Assembly (NCBI GenBank): GCA_963576475.1
Contig: OY754981.1
Coordinates: forward strand, 31,162,132-31,226,131
Length of the DNA: 64,000 nucleotides
Source of the DNA: Molanna angustata
Lineage: Eukaryota > Arthropoda > Insecta > Trichoptera > Molannidae
Direction of reading: 5' to 3'
Shown: in pieces, positions 12,142 through 23,777 of the stretch
How positions within the stretch are numbered: the stretch's first letter is position 1
How the letters are laid out: each line of letters begins with the position of its first letter
Program-made: the position numbers and the translations under genes
Notes under the pieces: generated by a model
The model's input: the letters and a program-made list of their open reading frames with translations, nothing else
Databases searched by the model: none
What the model was told of the DNA's origin: nothing

Positions 12142-13867
12142 TGATGCGTTCGGTTTTGAGTGGCCGTGGTCGAAACTGCTACGAACACCAATGACTAAAA
12201 AAAAGTAAACACCAATGTCATCAATGAACGCGAGCACAGAGCTCAAACCGGTTTAAACCGCCCGAGGCCGGATGAAACAAGAAAACTCCACATGACCGGC
12301 TGATTCAACAACAAGTACGACGTGGAAAAATCAGGCCCAGCCAATCAAATGTCCCGTTCTGATTTGTGACCAATGAATGAATAACGGGACTGCGTCACAT
12401 TCAATTATAAACTGCGCCACAGTCAACTATAAAAGCAGGACCAATTCCCAAACATAGTTAGTTAGCGCCACTACTGCAAGCCAGCAACTCCTCTTCAAGC
12501 AACCAGGAAGGACCACCAGGAATCGCACGAAGCCGTGCTGCCCCCTCCTGACGTCTGCCTGGTGCTGAAGAGTACCATCGAGTAAGCTGAACAACAGCAA
12601 GCCAGCAACTCCTCTACCAGCAATCAGGAAGAACCACCAGGAATCACACGAAGCCGTGCTGCCCCCTCCTGACGTCTGCCTGATGCTGGAGAGTACCACG
12701 CCACCTGAAGACGTGACCTGCTGACCTGCAGCGCCCCTGCACCGGCCGCCTGCATCTCGGGCTGCGCCCTCCGCGCCCGATCGACTGCCAGCGCCCCTGC
12801 ACCGGCCGACCTGCATCTCGGGCTGCGCCCTCCGCACCCGACCGACTGCCAGCACCCTTGCGCCTACTGACCTGCATCTCGGGCTGCGCCCTCCGCGCCC
12901 GATCGACTGCCAGCACCCCTGCACTTGCTGACCAGCAAGCCAGCACCTCCTCTACCAGCAATCAGGAAGAACCACCAGGAATCACACGAAGCCGTGCTGC
13001 CCCCCTCCTGACGTCTGCCTGATGCTGGAGAGTACCACGCCACCTGAAGACGTGACCTGCTGACCTGCAGCGCCCCTGCACCGGCCGACCTGCATCTCGG
13101 GCTGCGCCCTCCGCGCCCGATCGACTGCCAGCGCCCCTGCACCGGCCGACCTGCATCTCGGGCTGCGCCCTCCGCGCCCGATCGACTGCCAGCGTCCCTG
13201 CACCTGCTGATCTGCATCTCGGGCAGCGCCTTCCGCGCCCGATCGACTAACAGCACCCCTGCACCTGCTGATCTGCATCTCGGGCAGCGCCTTCCGCGCC
13301 CGATCGACTAACAGCACCCCTGCACTCGCTGACCTGCATCTCGGGCTGCGCCCTCCGCGCCCGATCGACTGCCAGCACCCCTGCAACGGCCGACATGCAT
13401 CTCGGGCTGCGCCCTCCGCGCCCGATCGACTGCCAGCGCCCTTGCACCTGCTGACCTGCATCTCGGGCTGCGCCTTCCGCACCCGATCGACTGCCAGCAT
13501 CCTTGCACCTGCATCTCGGGCTGTGCCCTCGCACCCGACAGATTAGATTAAGATAAGATTAAGATTAGATTAAGATTAAGACTAGATTAAGATAAGATTA
13601 AGATTAGATTAAGATTCGATTAAGATTAAGATTAGATTAAGATTTTTTTTTTTTAAGATTGAATTTGTGTCAAGATCACTAGTTTGTATTTAGATTTAAG
13701 ACAGTGTATTATTGCTGGTATAATAAAAGGGAATTTCTTTTTGTATTTCATTTACCAATAATAAATAATTAATTAATTAAAATATAATAACCGGTGTTTC
13801 ACTGTTCCGCCCTCTTGGACCCCGGATTAGACTGATAATCAGTTCGGTCTAATTTCCGGGCGTGTCA
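12142..13867 (+). repeat. 3' LTR of the non-autonomous element (A/B)
   Basis: 1726 bp, like the 5' LTR except for an 11-bp shorter AGATTA tract. It contains the same TATA, 61-bp minisatellite and AATAAA. Confidence 0.92.
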
Positions 13868-13871
13868 ATAT

Positions 13872-14765
13872 ATTATTTAAATGTGATCTCCACTGTAGCT
13901 GTCGACAGTAAATCAAATGAAATAAAAATAATATACTTACCTATTTATAAGAGAACCGCGAAATCAGGCACCTAATCAGGGCTTTCGACCTGCCACCGGC
14001 TGGTTTGCGTGATCGCTTGCACAACGTTCACCAATTGTGCATTTTTATCGACTTCCCTTATCAAAATGTGTATAGTTACTCACCCACCCCAATAGCGATG
14101 ATAAGCTCCCCGGGTCCTGCACTTTTTACTTTATTGCGTACCTAGCTCATTACGTTTGTTTGATTGTCTGTCTGATTGATTGAATAATTAATTTATTGAT
14201 TGCATTTGCAGATGATCCTGTAATTTTGAAAGGTGATGAATGTTGTTTTATTTATTTTACATACTATTTATTTTTATGTACAGCGAACGCGCATAGGCGG
14301 TTTTTCATCTTCATACATACGATCACGGCATATCCCACAATGTGGGGAAACCATGTGTGAATTAAATTATAAAAGTAAGAACGACATATGCGTGTATGCC
14401 CACACACGTCTCAACTGAAAAGGCAGTTTACTTAAAAGGCCGCTGTTGGTTTTGTTCATTTGGTACAATGTAGGTACCTACCTATCTAGGTAGACCGTAT
14501 TCGCGTCGAATAGACAGAGTGCGATCTTATGCAGAAAGCAAGCAAGCAAGGAAGCACCACATCCGTGGGTGGGGCATGTGACAATCGTATTATTATAAAT
14601 TCGATTTCGTCCAGTTTCAATTGCATGAATGTGCGATTCGCATTGGTATATTTTTTTTTTCAATATAAAAAAAAAACTTTAAAAGACGACAGCAGGTAAT
14701 TAAACGCCATCCGGGCTTCTCTTTCTCGATAAAATGTTGGCAATCAACAACGAAATTAATTATAA

Positions 14766-14839
<74 letters not shown>

Positions 14840-15617
14840 CGCGAATTCGAGTCGGGCTTGCCAGTCAGCAGGCCAGCAGACCATCCAGACACCCAGCCAG
14901 CTAAACGAGCGGAGGGGTGAATCGTGTACATCGGTACAACCGTTTTCATCATAATTTATATATAAATATATACCTTTATTATATGTATTTTTTTTCTAAA
15001 TATCCACACTCTGTATGTATAATAAGAAACGAGTAGGTTATCAGATCATACGAATACCGCTCCACCGTGTCCCATCTGCGGTGACGTGACTAACGAGTGA
15101 AGTGAAAGATCTATCTGACCACCGAATGCTGGTCTAGAACGGCGAGAGAAGGCGAACGATCAGTTTCTAGGGCGCTACTATCTCGGGTCGGTTCGACGAC
15201 GTCTGCCGTCTGAAGGGACTCCCCGAACGAGTTCCGCGTCTTCGAAAAGTGGGTCGACGGTCTCTGCCTAGCAGTTGCGACGTCGATCTCCGCTTTCTTC
15301 GTTCATTTTTTTGATTTATTCGCATTTTTGTCGCACATTACGCCGCGTCGTCTGTCGATTTCCCATTTAAGAAGGCCGCCGCGGAGTTGAAAAGGCGGAG
15401 GCGGCCACTGCCGAGCCTCGGAGGGCAGCAGGAGTCCCCCCTCGATCGCCCCGGAAGGCGCCGCGGGACGTCGACGGGACGGTTTTGGAAATAATCGTCG
15501 AAAATGCGGAGGATCCAAACAGAAATGAGACCCGATTTCGTTGTTAAAATCGACACGCGAGTCAAGCGCGCTCACGCTACGGTCGCCTCCGTTATCCGAT
15601 CCCCAATTGCGGCTATG
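13872..15617. other. H2B-H1 spacer of unit B
   Basis: Same content as the spacer of unit A, continuing the sequence interrupted by the LTR element. It holds the CA microsatellite (14768-14839). No gene seen. Confidence 0.65.
14768..14839. repeat. (CA)n microsatellite, unit B
   Basis: About 36 AC copies, about 6 bp shorter than in unit A. Confidence 0.97.
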
Positions 15618-15625
15618 TATAAATA
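15618..15625 (+). promoter_or_regulatory. TATA box of H1, unit B
   Basis: TATAAATA at the same 83-bp distance from the ATG as in unit A. Confidence 0.8.
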
Positions 15626-15707
15626 TTATAACGCGACGCACGCCCGTGTACTATTATAACTTACTTACCTAACTATTTATCGATTTTGATAAAACAAATA
15701 CAAGACA

Positions 15708-16391
15708 ATGGCAGACCAAGCAGCTACAGCAGCGGTGGCATCTCCGGTACCCACTACACCGGCAAAGAAGGTGAAGGCCTCCAGTTCGGCGGCGGCGAAG
15801 AAACCGAAGGCGAAACCGTCCCACCCGAAGACGTCGGAGATGGTCAATTCGGCTATCAAGGACCTGAAGGAGCGCGGAGGTTCGTCTCTGCAGGCGATCA
15901 AGAAGTACATTTCAGCCAACTACAAGGTGGACGCCGACAAGCTGGCGCCTTTCATCAAGAAGTACCTCAAGGGCGCTGTCGAGTCGGGCGCTTTAGTGCA
16001 GACGAAGGGCAAGGGCGCGTCCGGCTCGTTCAAGCTGGAGGCCAAGGCCAAGGCGTCTTCCGGCGGCGCCGCCAAGAAGCCGGCTGCCGCCAAGAAGCGA
16101 GCGGCACCCAAGAAGGCAGAGAAGACCGCAAAGGCGCCCAAGAGTCCCGCCGCAAAGGCTAAGAAGGCCGCCGCCAAGCCCGCGGCTGCCAAGAAAGCCG
16201 CGGCTAAGCCCAAGAAAGCGGCCGCCTCAGCACCGAAGGCCAAGCCCGCCGCCAAGGCCCCCAAGAGTCCGACGAAGGCGAAGAAGAGCGCCAAACCGCC
16301 GACCAAGAAGCCCAAGGCGCCGAAGCCCAAGAAAGCCGCCGCAGCGCCGAAGGGCAAGCCCGCAGCGAAGAAGGCCCCCGCCAAGAAGTGA
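15708..16391 (+). CDS. H1: Linker histone H1, unit B
   Basis: 227 residues, identical in protein sequence to the unit A copy, with the same winged-helix domain, Lys/Ala/Pro tail, TATA box and stem-loop. No lesion seen; expected to be functional. Confidence 0.98.
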   Translation: MADQAATAAVASPVPTTPAKKVKASSSAAAKKPKAKPSHPKTSEMVNSAIKDLKERGGSSLQAIKKYISANYKVDADKLAPFIKKYLKGAVESGALVQTKGKGASGSFKLEAKAKASSGGAAKKPAAAKKRAAPKKAEKTAKAPKSPAAKAKKAAAKPAAAKKAAAKPKKAAASAPKAKPAAKAPKSPTKAKKSAKPPTKKPKAPKPKKAAAAPKGKPAAKKAPAKK

Positions 16392-16566
16392 AGTGTTCGA
16401 TAGACGTGCTTCTCTCCTCCGGCTCGCCTCGCCTCGCCTTCCTTTCCAGGCCGAGCGTGTGTGTCCTCCGGCCCGGTCGGCCTACTTACTTACATACCTA
16501 CCTACTTACTACACGGGAGAGGGACGAGAGAGAGACCAACAGACGACGACGATGAAATTAACAAAA

Positions 16567-16582
16567 AGCCCTTTTCAGGGCT
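16567..16582 (+). terminator. Histone mRNA 3' stem-loop, H1 unit B
   Basis: AGCCCTTTTCAGGGCT, the H1-specific A-U closed version. Confidence 0.93.
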
Positions 16583-17575
16583 GCCATTCACGTTCAGTGT
16601 CTCTCTTACGTTTTGCGCAATCTATGCACGCACGTTGTTTGTAGATGATTGATTACCTACATATTATATTATTTATCGTTAATACACACAAACATTTTTA
16701 CACATTTAGGCTTTATTTAATCAATCTATTTAGGGAAATAGTCAACAAACAGTTCATTCAGCAGTCCGTCAAGATAAATCCCATTTATGGAAACTTTGCT
16801 GGTTTATTTGATTATTATTTTGTACCATTACAATTTATTAATAAAACTGTATGTTTTATCGATAAATAAAGATAATTATTTCTCATGCTAATATTGCTTC
16901 TCTGGGCTGGAAACACTGACGGTCAGTCGAAAGAAATTGCCATACGGCAATAACGATTGTTATTATTATGTATGACTTGTGTATCACTATCATAATCATC
17001 ATCGTATTTTATACCTTGTTGTATTAATTTATCATTTGTGTGTAAATTTACGTTCCTTTTGTCCTGTAATGTGTAATTTTGTGACTTTTTTTTTTTGCCT
17101 GCAAAATTAATAAATCACACTATGATACGACCAAGTAAAAACATCTCTCTATGAGGGTGATGTAGGTACCTATCTCAACATTTTTTTTTCTTTTGTTATT
17201 TGTGTTTGTTTTTCTGAAATAATATAGGTAAACAAATAATTTATCTATTTATTTATTTTGGATACAAAACAGCGACAATAAAATAATATACAAAGCAATA
17301 AAATTAAACGTGCACCAATACAACTATTCACAGTTGAAACAATACGAACGATCAATTTGTCAACAACCTCAGGTAGGTTAGGTACAAAATCAAAGGACGA
17401 AAATTAAATTAAATCATACCAATGAAACTCCTCACTTACCTACCTACCTACCTACCTACCCGGAGATAATGAATACATTTAAAAAGGCGCGTCTGAAAAG
17501 ATTCAATTACAAGGGGCATCGACTATCGCGTGTATTTATGTACTTCGAAATTGAGATACGCAAGAAACGTTTTGT
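16583..17575. other. H1-H4 convergent spacer, unit B
   Basis: Same AT-rich spacer as in unit A, with the (TACC)n run just before the H4 3' end. No gene or insertion seen. Confidence 0.6.
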
Positions 17576-17591
17576 GGCCCTGAAAAGGGCC
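17576..17591 (-). terminator. Histone mRNA 3' stem-loop, H4 unit B
   Basis: Reverse-strand GGCCCTTTTCAGGGCC, 52 bp past the stop. Confidence 0.95.
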
Positions 17592-17643
17592 TTTTTATTT
17601 GCCGTCGCTTGCTGCTGCTTGTTGTTGTTGTCGTCGTTATTAT

Positions 17644-17967
<324 letters not shown>

Positions 17968-18066
17968 TTATCTGTCTGTCTTCTAGCAAAGAAAATTAAC
18001 GGAGCGCGCCGACGTGTACCGTAGGCGAGTCAGTCGATTTGTGTAGCTCCTACGGATCGCGGCTCT

Positions 18067-18076
18067 TATATATATA
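18067..18076 (-). promoter_or_regulatory. TATA box of H4, unit B
   Basis: TATATATATA run at the same position as in unit A. Confidence 0.65.
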
Positions 18077-19087
18077 CGATATTCTGAGGCGCACAGTCGT
18101 GTCGCTGGATCGAACGAACCTCCAGGGCCGTATCTAACGCGTGCGTAGCCTGTTTGAAAAAGAAAAAAAAACATGACGAAATGTAGATTATTGGCAATCA
18201 CCTTCAATTGATTAGATTATTATGTTTGTATTTTTTATTTCTTTTTTCACATCGTGTTTCGAATGTACCCGCCCTATGATGATGATAAAAAAAAGAAATA
18301 ATTAATAAATAAAAAAAATATGTTCAGGTATTACTTTTTTTTTTTATACAGGTAAGTTAAAACATGTTTTTGGCATGAAACTGTATATATCATTTTTGAT
18401 ATTATTATTATTATTATTATTATTATGTATGCTGTATGTTTTCTGAATAAAAATAAAATAAAAATAATAAAAAATTGACTAACCGTCTGAGACGTTTCGA
18501 CTGACTGTAAAATCAGAGTATTTATCTATTTTTAGAGTAATAATAATACAGAAATATGACAATTTCGCTCCACAAATAATTAGTGCTCATTTACTCTGTC
18601 CCAGTTGATACTCTACAAGCGACGCGGTCCTGTGCTCAGGGGGAAACGTTGAGCTTGCCGTTGCCTTCTCTTTCGCACTCATAACCGCCGTCGAGTCGTA
18701 TCAAAACACACCGCCGAAGAAGTTTTTTATTTTTCAGTGTGCAATCATTAATCGGTCATAAATGCATTACATCGACGGTTGTCTTATGAAAATAATATAT
18801 AATACATTCATAATATAATAATAATAACATACAGTATCCGAGTGAGCCTCCACGTGTGCGACAGAGAGACGAATATATATATTATATGAAGGGAGGGGGT
18901 GAGGGGCGGAACTTGTCATATCAAACAACGGTGACGAGCAGTGGCGTTGCGCCGCACTTACTCGACTTGCACTTTTTAACCAGACAAGACGCACACCACT
19001 TATTTTTGTCATCCATCGTTAATCCCCATTGAACTGCTTTAAAAAAATGAAAAAAAAAAAAAAAAAAACGTCGATACTGCTCTTGTT
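18077..19087. other. H4-H3 divergent spacer, H4-proximal part, unit B
   Basis: AT-rich, with (ATT)n and A-runs as in unit A. No gene seen. Confidence 0.6.
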
Positions 19088-19930
19088 GTTTCGCATCACA
19101 ACGAGATGGAGGCTCGCAGACTATTGCAATATGATTATGACAGACTTGTACTGTGGTCACATGATTATGGTATGTTGATTAATGCCAAGGAAACCAAATT
19201 GATGCACATCCGTTCTCCAAGTATGGCAACGACGAATCTGTTACCAAGAATTGTCTCACATGATCACCAATGTATTCATAGAAATGTCGAGCTCCCCATC
19301 TCTTGTGATTGTCCGTGTATAGATGTTGTAAATAGTTTTGTATATTTAGGTTTAACTATATATTATAGGTTTAAGTGGGATCTACGTGTAAATAAAATTT
19401 GTAAACGTTTGCGATCCATAGCTGGTAAGATATTTAGGATAAATTACTTTGTACCCATGACCACACTCATACTAATATACAAGTCTTTGGCGGAATCTGT
19501 AATCAGATATGGTATATAAGTAGTTGGGTTAATTGCACCAATACCAATTTGAAAAAAGTCATGCTCGCACAAAAATCATTTCTGAGATTACTCGTTAAAA
19601 AAAATGTTTGTACCGCGGCGCGTAATAATATCTCACTTTATTTTAAAAAATTGAATGTTTTATCCGCCAAAGGCTTGTTTTGGGAAAGAACGATCCTTGG
19701 CCAGTTTTTAAAGGACGAATATAAAGACAGACCGCAACACACGCATTACACTAGATTTTAATTTAACGACGGATATGTAGTTCCAAAATACGGTAAGAGA
19801 ACGCTAGAATATAATGTACCTAAATTGCTTAATATGATGCCGGCATCTATTAAAAAATGCAAAAGCAATAACAATCTTAAATGACTGGTCAAGGAATGGC
19901 TATTGAGGTGTGGATTTATATATAATTAAC
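19088..19930 (+). pseudogene. Non-LTR RT remnant, unit B (uninterrupted copy)
   Basis: Same C-terminal RT fragment as at 5040, here without the LTR insertion, so it shows the ancestral state. Frames 19106-19519 and 19549-19761, then further LINE-like sequence broken by stops up to about 19930. One codon differs from unit A (ATG for CTG near 19172). Confidence 0.75.
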
Positions 19931-20116
19931 AGATCACAAACGATTTTAATTTTTTCTCATTTCATTTATTTTGATTATTTTAAATAGATAAATATTGTAA
20001 CATAGGAAGGAGTGTGTATTTGGAAGATCATCTTTGTGTGAAATTTGTATGTCTCTTTTTATTGTAATAATGTTGTTGTTATTTTTTTAAAGTATACATA
20101 GAATTTGTCTTGAGAA

Positions 20117-20150
20117 CACGCCAACAAGTCTAGAAATTAGACTTGGCGTG
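20117..20150. repeat. Inverted repeat upstream of H3, unit B
   Basis: Arms CACGCCAACAAGTCTA and TAGACTTGGCGTG pair over 13 bp, with a 3-nt CAA bulge and a 5-nt loop. Conserved in units C (37361-37394) and D (55832-55865). Role unknown; it may be the end of an old mobile element. Confidence 0.7.
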
Positions 20151-20255
20151 ACTCAGAATCATTATTTTATTTTTGTAGTACCTATGTTTTTTTTTTTTTT
20201 TTTTATTATTATTTTTCAATAAAAAAAAAAATTTAAAGCGATGTTTACAGATAAC

Positions 20256-20257
<2 letters not shown>

Positions 20258-20347
<90 letters not shown>
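20258..20347. repeat. (TG)n microsatellite upstream of H3, unit B
   Basis: About 45 uninterrupted TG copies. Confidence 0.97.
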
Positions 20348-20348
<1 letters not shown>

Positions 20349-20492
20349 ATGTAATAACATATGTAATAAAATTTTAATAAAATAAAATAATATTTTTTTT
20401 TATGTATTTTGTAATTGTAACTGTTTGTAAAAATAAATAATTAGCTGTAGTTTTTTTAAAATTAAACAAATAAATTAATGAATGTGCTATAA

Positions 20493-20640
20493 ACACCAAT
20501 GTCGATCTCGCGAATCACGTGGTTCTTTCAGAAGCGTACCACGTGACGTGATTTTCGTTAACGCCGACCAATGAGATGGGCTCATCCGACGAACCGGTCA
20601 ATTCATATATATTTAAAGGCAGGGGGGAAAACGGCGCACC
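20493..20640 (+). promoter_or_regulatory. H3 promoter, unit B (intact reference)
   Basis: Two CCAAT boxes (20496-20500, 20578-20582), two CACGTG E-boxes (20516-20521, 20540-20545, the second overlapping a TGACGTG CRE-like site) and a TATATATTTAAA box (20606-20617). The start site is expected near 20635-20645. Confidence 0.8.
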
Positions 20641-20690
20641 CATAACCATTCACAGCGTTCGTTTTGAGATTACCCAGACAGAAATTGTGA

Positions 20691-21107
<417 letters not shown>

Positions 21108-21200
21108 GTCCTGCTATTTGACAAAAAATATATCGATAATAGCATGGTATCGACACCTACACCACCTTGTCTGCGCGAATGAATATATTTATTTACAAAA

Positions 21201-21216
21201 GGCCCTTTTCAGGGCC
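21201..21216 (+). terminator. Histone mRNA 3' stem-loop, H3 unit B
   Basis: GGCCCTTTTCAGGGCC. An AATAAA follows about 75 bp downstream. Confidence 0.95.
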
Positions 21217-21571
21217 GCAATACTGTATTTTATATCTCTTATGGCTGTAACATGACTTTGCGGCATACCGATGGATGGACGGATGAATCAATAAAAGTTG
21301 ATCCCAATAACAAACAACGCATCAAACGACAATAGTTTTGTCTGTATCACCGAATGAAATGAACCAACGATTGTGTTATTTTTTACTCCGCATTATTTAT
21401 TTATTTTTATTTTATCTTCTTTCGTGTCAGCAAACGCATTTAAATAATTTTCTGCCAGTGCCTAGCAACGTTAATAGCACAATCATTGCCCACCATAAGA
21501 TCGTGCATAGTGCATTTGACTGGACTTGAGGGGCAGCTGCACAGATGTATATGTTAAATAAAATATTCATT

Positions 21572-22024
21572 CGCCACGTCCCTCACGGGGTAGGCAGCAG
21601 AGAGAAACGAACGCCACATTTATCTGTCTCGAACACATTCATCGCCCATTTCCAAAATGCGAACAGACCGTTGGATATCATGTACAAAAACAACGCGAAT
21701 AGGCGCACGCTTCTACACAGCTAGTGTTATTATATGCGTTTAATATTAAAGGACCTTCAACATATACGAACAAGTCGCTTCTCGAACTCCTTTATTAATA
21801 CAGCAGCCCGACTGTGCAACGATCTTCCGAATTCTGTGTTTCCACCTACGTACAACCCGGGTCTTTTTAAAATCCGAATCAATAAACTCTTCTATACTGC
21901 AAACCCCTCCCAACGCTACGTAGTGCGCTTCGGAAGAGCGAAATGGACCCAAATCCTAATAGCTGGTGTCCCCTACGTAGACACGTTAAAAAAAAAAAAA
22001 TTACCTGTCATATTATGATAGCCT
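21572..22024 (+). pseudogene. Second LINE remnant, unit B, 5' part
   Basis: Same C-terminal RT remnant as at 7190. It is split by the gypsy element inside its 3' untranslated tail; its poly(A) end resumes at 28821 and runs to 28881. Confidence 0.7.
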
Positions 22025-22178
22025 CTATTGATGCGCCTGTAATGGGTGACCGGACCCGGCGCCCTTCCATAGCGAAGCTAAAACGCACCCAGCCTAGCAT
22101 GCTCACGATACGGTCGCATCCCGGATCGATGTCGACCGTATAACGATACCACGTGACATGCCTGGACAAGTTAGTCAA

Positions 22179-22306
22179 CCAATCAGCGCGCACCGCGCCG
22201 GCCAATCAGAGACCGCGTTGTATCGGCGAATCAGAGCGAGCGGTCAGCACTCGCCGTACAACCGGCCAATCAGAGCGCGCCACAATCGGCTGGCGGCGTA
22301 TAAATA
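22179..22306 (+). promoter_or_regulatory. LTR promoter with repeated CCAAT boxes
   Basis: CCAAT at 22179-22183, 22202-22206 and 22266-22270, each in the context CCAATCAG, plus a CGAATCAGAG near-match at about 22227. The TATA box TATAAATA is at 22299-22306. The same cluster occurs in the 3' LTR (TATA 27440-27447). Confidence 0.75.
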
Positions 22307-22574
22307 TGGGTCGACCGCGCTAACCGAGATCAGATCGCCACTCTACAAGCTACGAGCAAGACCTCCGCCAGACCACTTCAGTCGGGAAGACTCCAGCCGC
22401 AACAGTGTTGAACGGACCTGGCCCTGCCTGTCGTGTCGGATCGACGAAGAAGCGACTTCCACCCCGACGTGGCCGTCGAGTCTAAACACTTCGATATCTC
22501 TCGAGCACTCCGACCTCGCACCAGCCTGGACCTGCGCTCAGCGGCCAGCCCCAGTCACTGCTTCTGCCACTGCA

Positions 22575-23370
22575 CCGCCTTCCCGGACTGCGCCCCTGGA
22601 CTGCGGCACCGGACTGCGCCCCTGGACTGCGACACTGGTCTGCGCCCCTGGTCTGCACCACTGGTTTGCACCCCTGCCACTGCGCCCCTGGTCTGCGCCC
22701 CTGGTCTGCACCACTGGTCTGCACCCCTGCCACTGCGCCCCTGGACTGCGCCCCTGGCCTGCGCCCCTGGTCTGCACCACTGGTCTGCACCACCTGCCCT
22801 ACGCCCCTGGTCACCAGCCTGAGTCACGCCCTGCAACCAGCCCCAGCCGCTGCCACTGCGCCCCTGCTCCGCGCTCCTGGTTTGCGCACCTGCTCTGCGT
22901 CCCTGGTTTGCGCACCTGCTGCTCTACGCCCCTGGCCACCAGCCTGAGCCACGCCCTGCAACCAGCCCCAGCCGCTGCCACTGCGCCCCTGCTCCGCGCC
23001 CCTGGTTTGCGCACCAGCTCTGCGCCCCTGGTTTGCGCACCAGCTCTGCGCCCCTGGTTTGCGCACATCCCTGCGCCCCTGGTTTGCGCACCTGGTTTGC
23101 GCACCCGCTCTGCGCCCCTGGTTTGCGCACCTGCTCTGCGCCCCTGGTTTGCGCACCTGCTCTGCGCCCCTGGTTTGCGCACCTGCTCTGCGCCCCTGGT
23201 TTGCGCACCTGCTCTGCGCCCCCTGGTTTGCGCACCTGCTCTGCGCCCCTGGTTTGCGCACCTGCTCTGCGCCCCCGGTTTGCGCACCTGCTCTGCACCT
23301 CTGCTTTGCGCACCTGCTCTGTGCCCCTGCTTAGCGCACCTGCTCTGCGCCCCGGGTCTGCGCACCTGAT
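22575..23370. repeat. LTR minisatellite (26-bp period)
   Basis: GC-rich tandem array. The cleanest part (about 23000-23370) repeats GTTTGCGCACCTGCTCTGCG plus CCCCTG every 26 bp (for example 23121 to 23147). The left part is a degenerate CTGGTCTGCACCACTG variant. A 26-bp period gives long frames in several phases on both strands; these are not credible genes. Confidence 0.9.
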
Positions 23371-23681
23371 CTGTGTGGTTAGTGTTTGTGATAGGACACA
23401 TCTGGTGATCGTGATAGGACACGCTAGTGTTTGTGATAGGACACATCTTGTGATTATAATAGAACATACTTGTGCTTGTGATAGGACGCTATTTATTTGT
23501 TGTGAATTTGGACATTAAGGGATTCTCCTGCCATTGTTGACTATTGTGTGTATTTTGTGTATTGTTCTGTGTCTCACAATAAACATTATTGACAATTATA
23601 CCGGCTTTTCACTGCTCTGTTCCTCCTTTTGACCCCGAGTGTGTGGTTAATCTCCAAACCATACATCTCGGGCGTATCAAT

Positions 23682-23701
23682 TGGCGGCCCAGCAGTGGGA
23701 C
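23682..23701 (+). other. Primer binding region of gypsy copy
   Basis: TGGCGGCCCAGCAGTGGGAC starts 2 nt after the LTR. It keeps TGG for the tRNA CCA end but differs from the tRNA-Lys-like site of the element at 11673. The matching tRNA is not identified. Confidence 0.6.
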
Positions 23702-23777
23702 TCTAAATAAGAGCCAAGGACTCACGACCCCTGAGACAATAGTGAAAAGTGACAGAAAAACAGTGTGAATAGTGAAA

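Larger units (their letters stand above)
9930..13871 (+). mobile_element. Non-autonomous LTR retrotransposon, A/B spacer
   Basis: LTRs at 9934-11670 and 12142-13867 start TGATGCG and end GGGCGTGTCA, flanked by the 4-bp duplication ATAT (9930-9933, 13868-13871). The 471-bp interior has a primer binding site, a vestigial gag start, a short pol end and a polypurine tract, but no protein-coding capacity. Transposition must rely on another element's proteins; the gypsy family in this window shares terminal sequences and gag/pol ends and is a candidate source. The LTRs differ by 11 bp (one copy of a short AGATTA-type repeat) and otherwise look identical, so the insertion is young. Confidence 0.92.
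19931..20492. other. H3-proximal upstream spacer, unit B
   Basis: AT-rich segment containing an imperfect hairpin (20117-20150), T and A tracts and a TG microsatellite (20258-20347). This segment is absent from unit A. Confidence 0.65.
22029..23679 (+). repeat. 5' LTR of deleted gypsy copy
   Basis: 1651 bp, TGATGCGCC...GGGCGTATCA. Holds three CCAAT boxes and a TATA box near the left end, the 26-bp minisatellite, and AATAAA at 23578-23583. Confidence 0.95.

Noticed and set aside
22158..23369. 403-codon open frame in the gypsy LTR (also 27299-28510 and on the reverse strand at 56657-57895)
   Set aside because: It is produced by the 26-bp minisatellite, is open in several phases on both strands, shows only repeat-derived Pro/Cys/Leu-rich words, and overlaps the LTR promoter and leader.
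23772..23777. Gag starting two codons earlier (MKMPV)
   Set aside because: The upstream codon is GTG. The ATG at 23778 is preserved in the non-autonomous elements and is the likely start.
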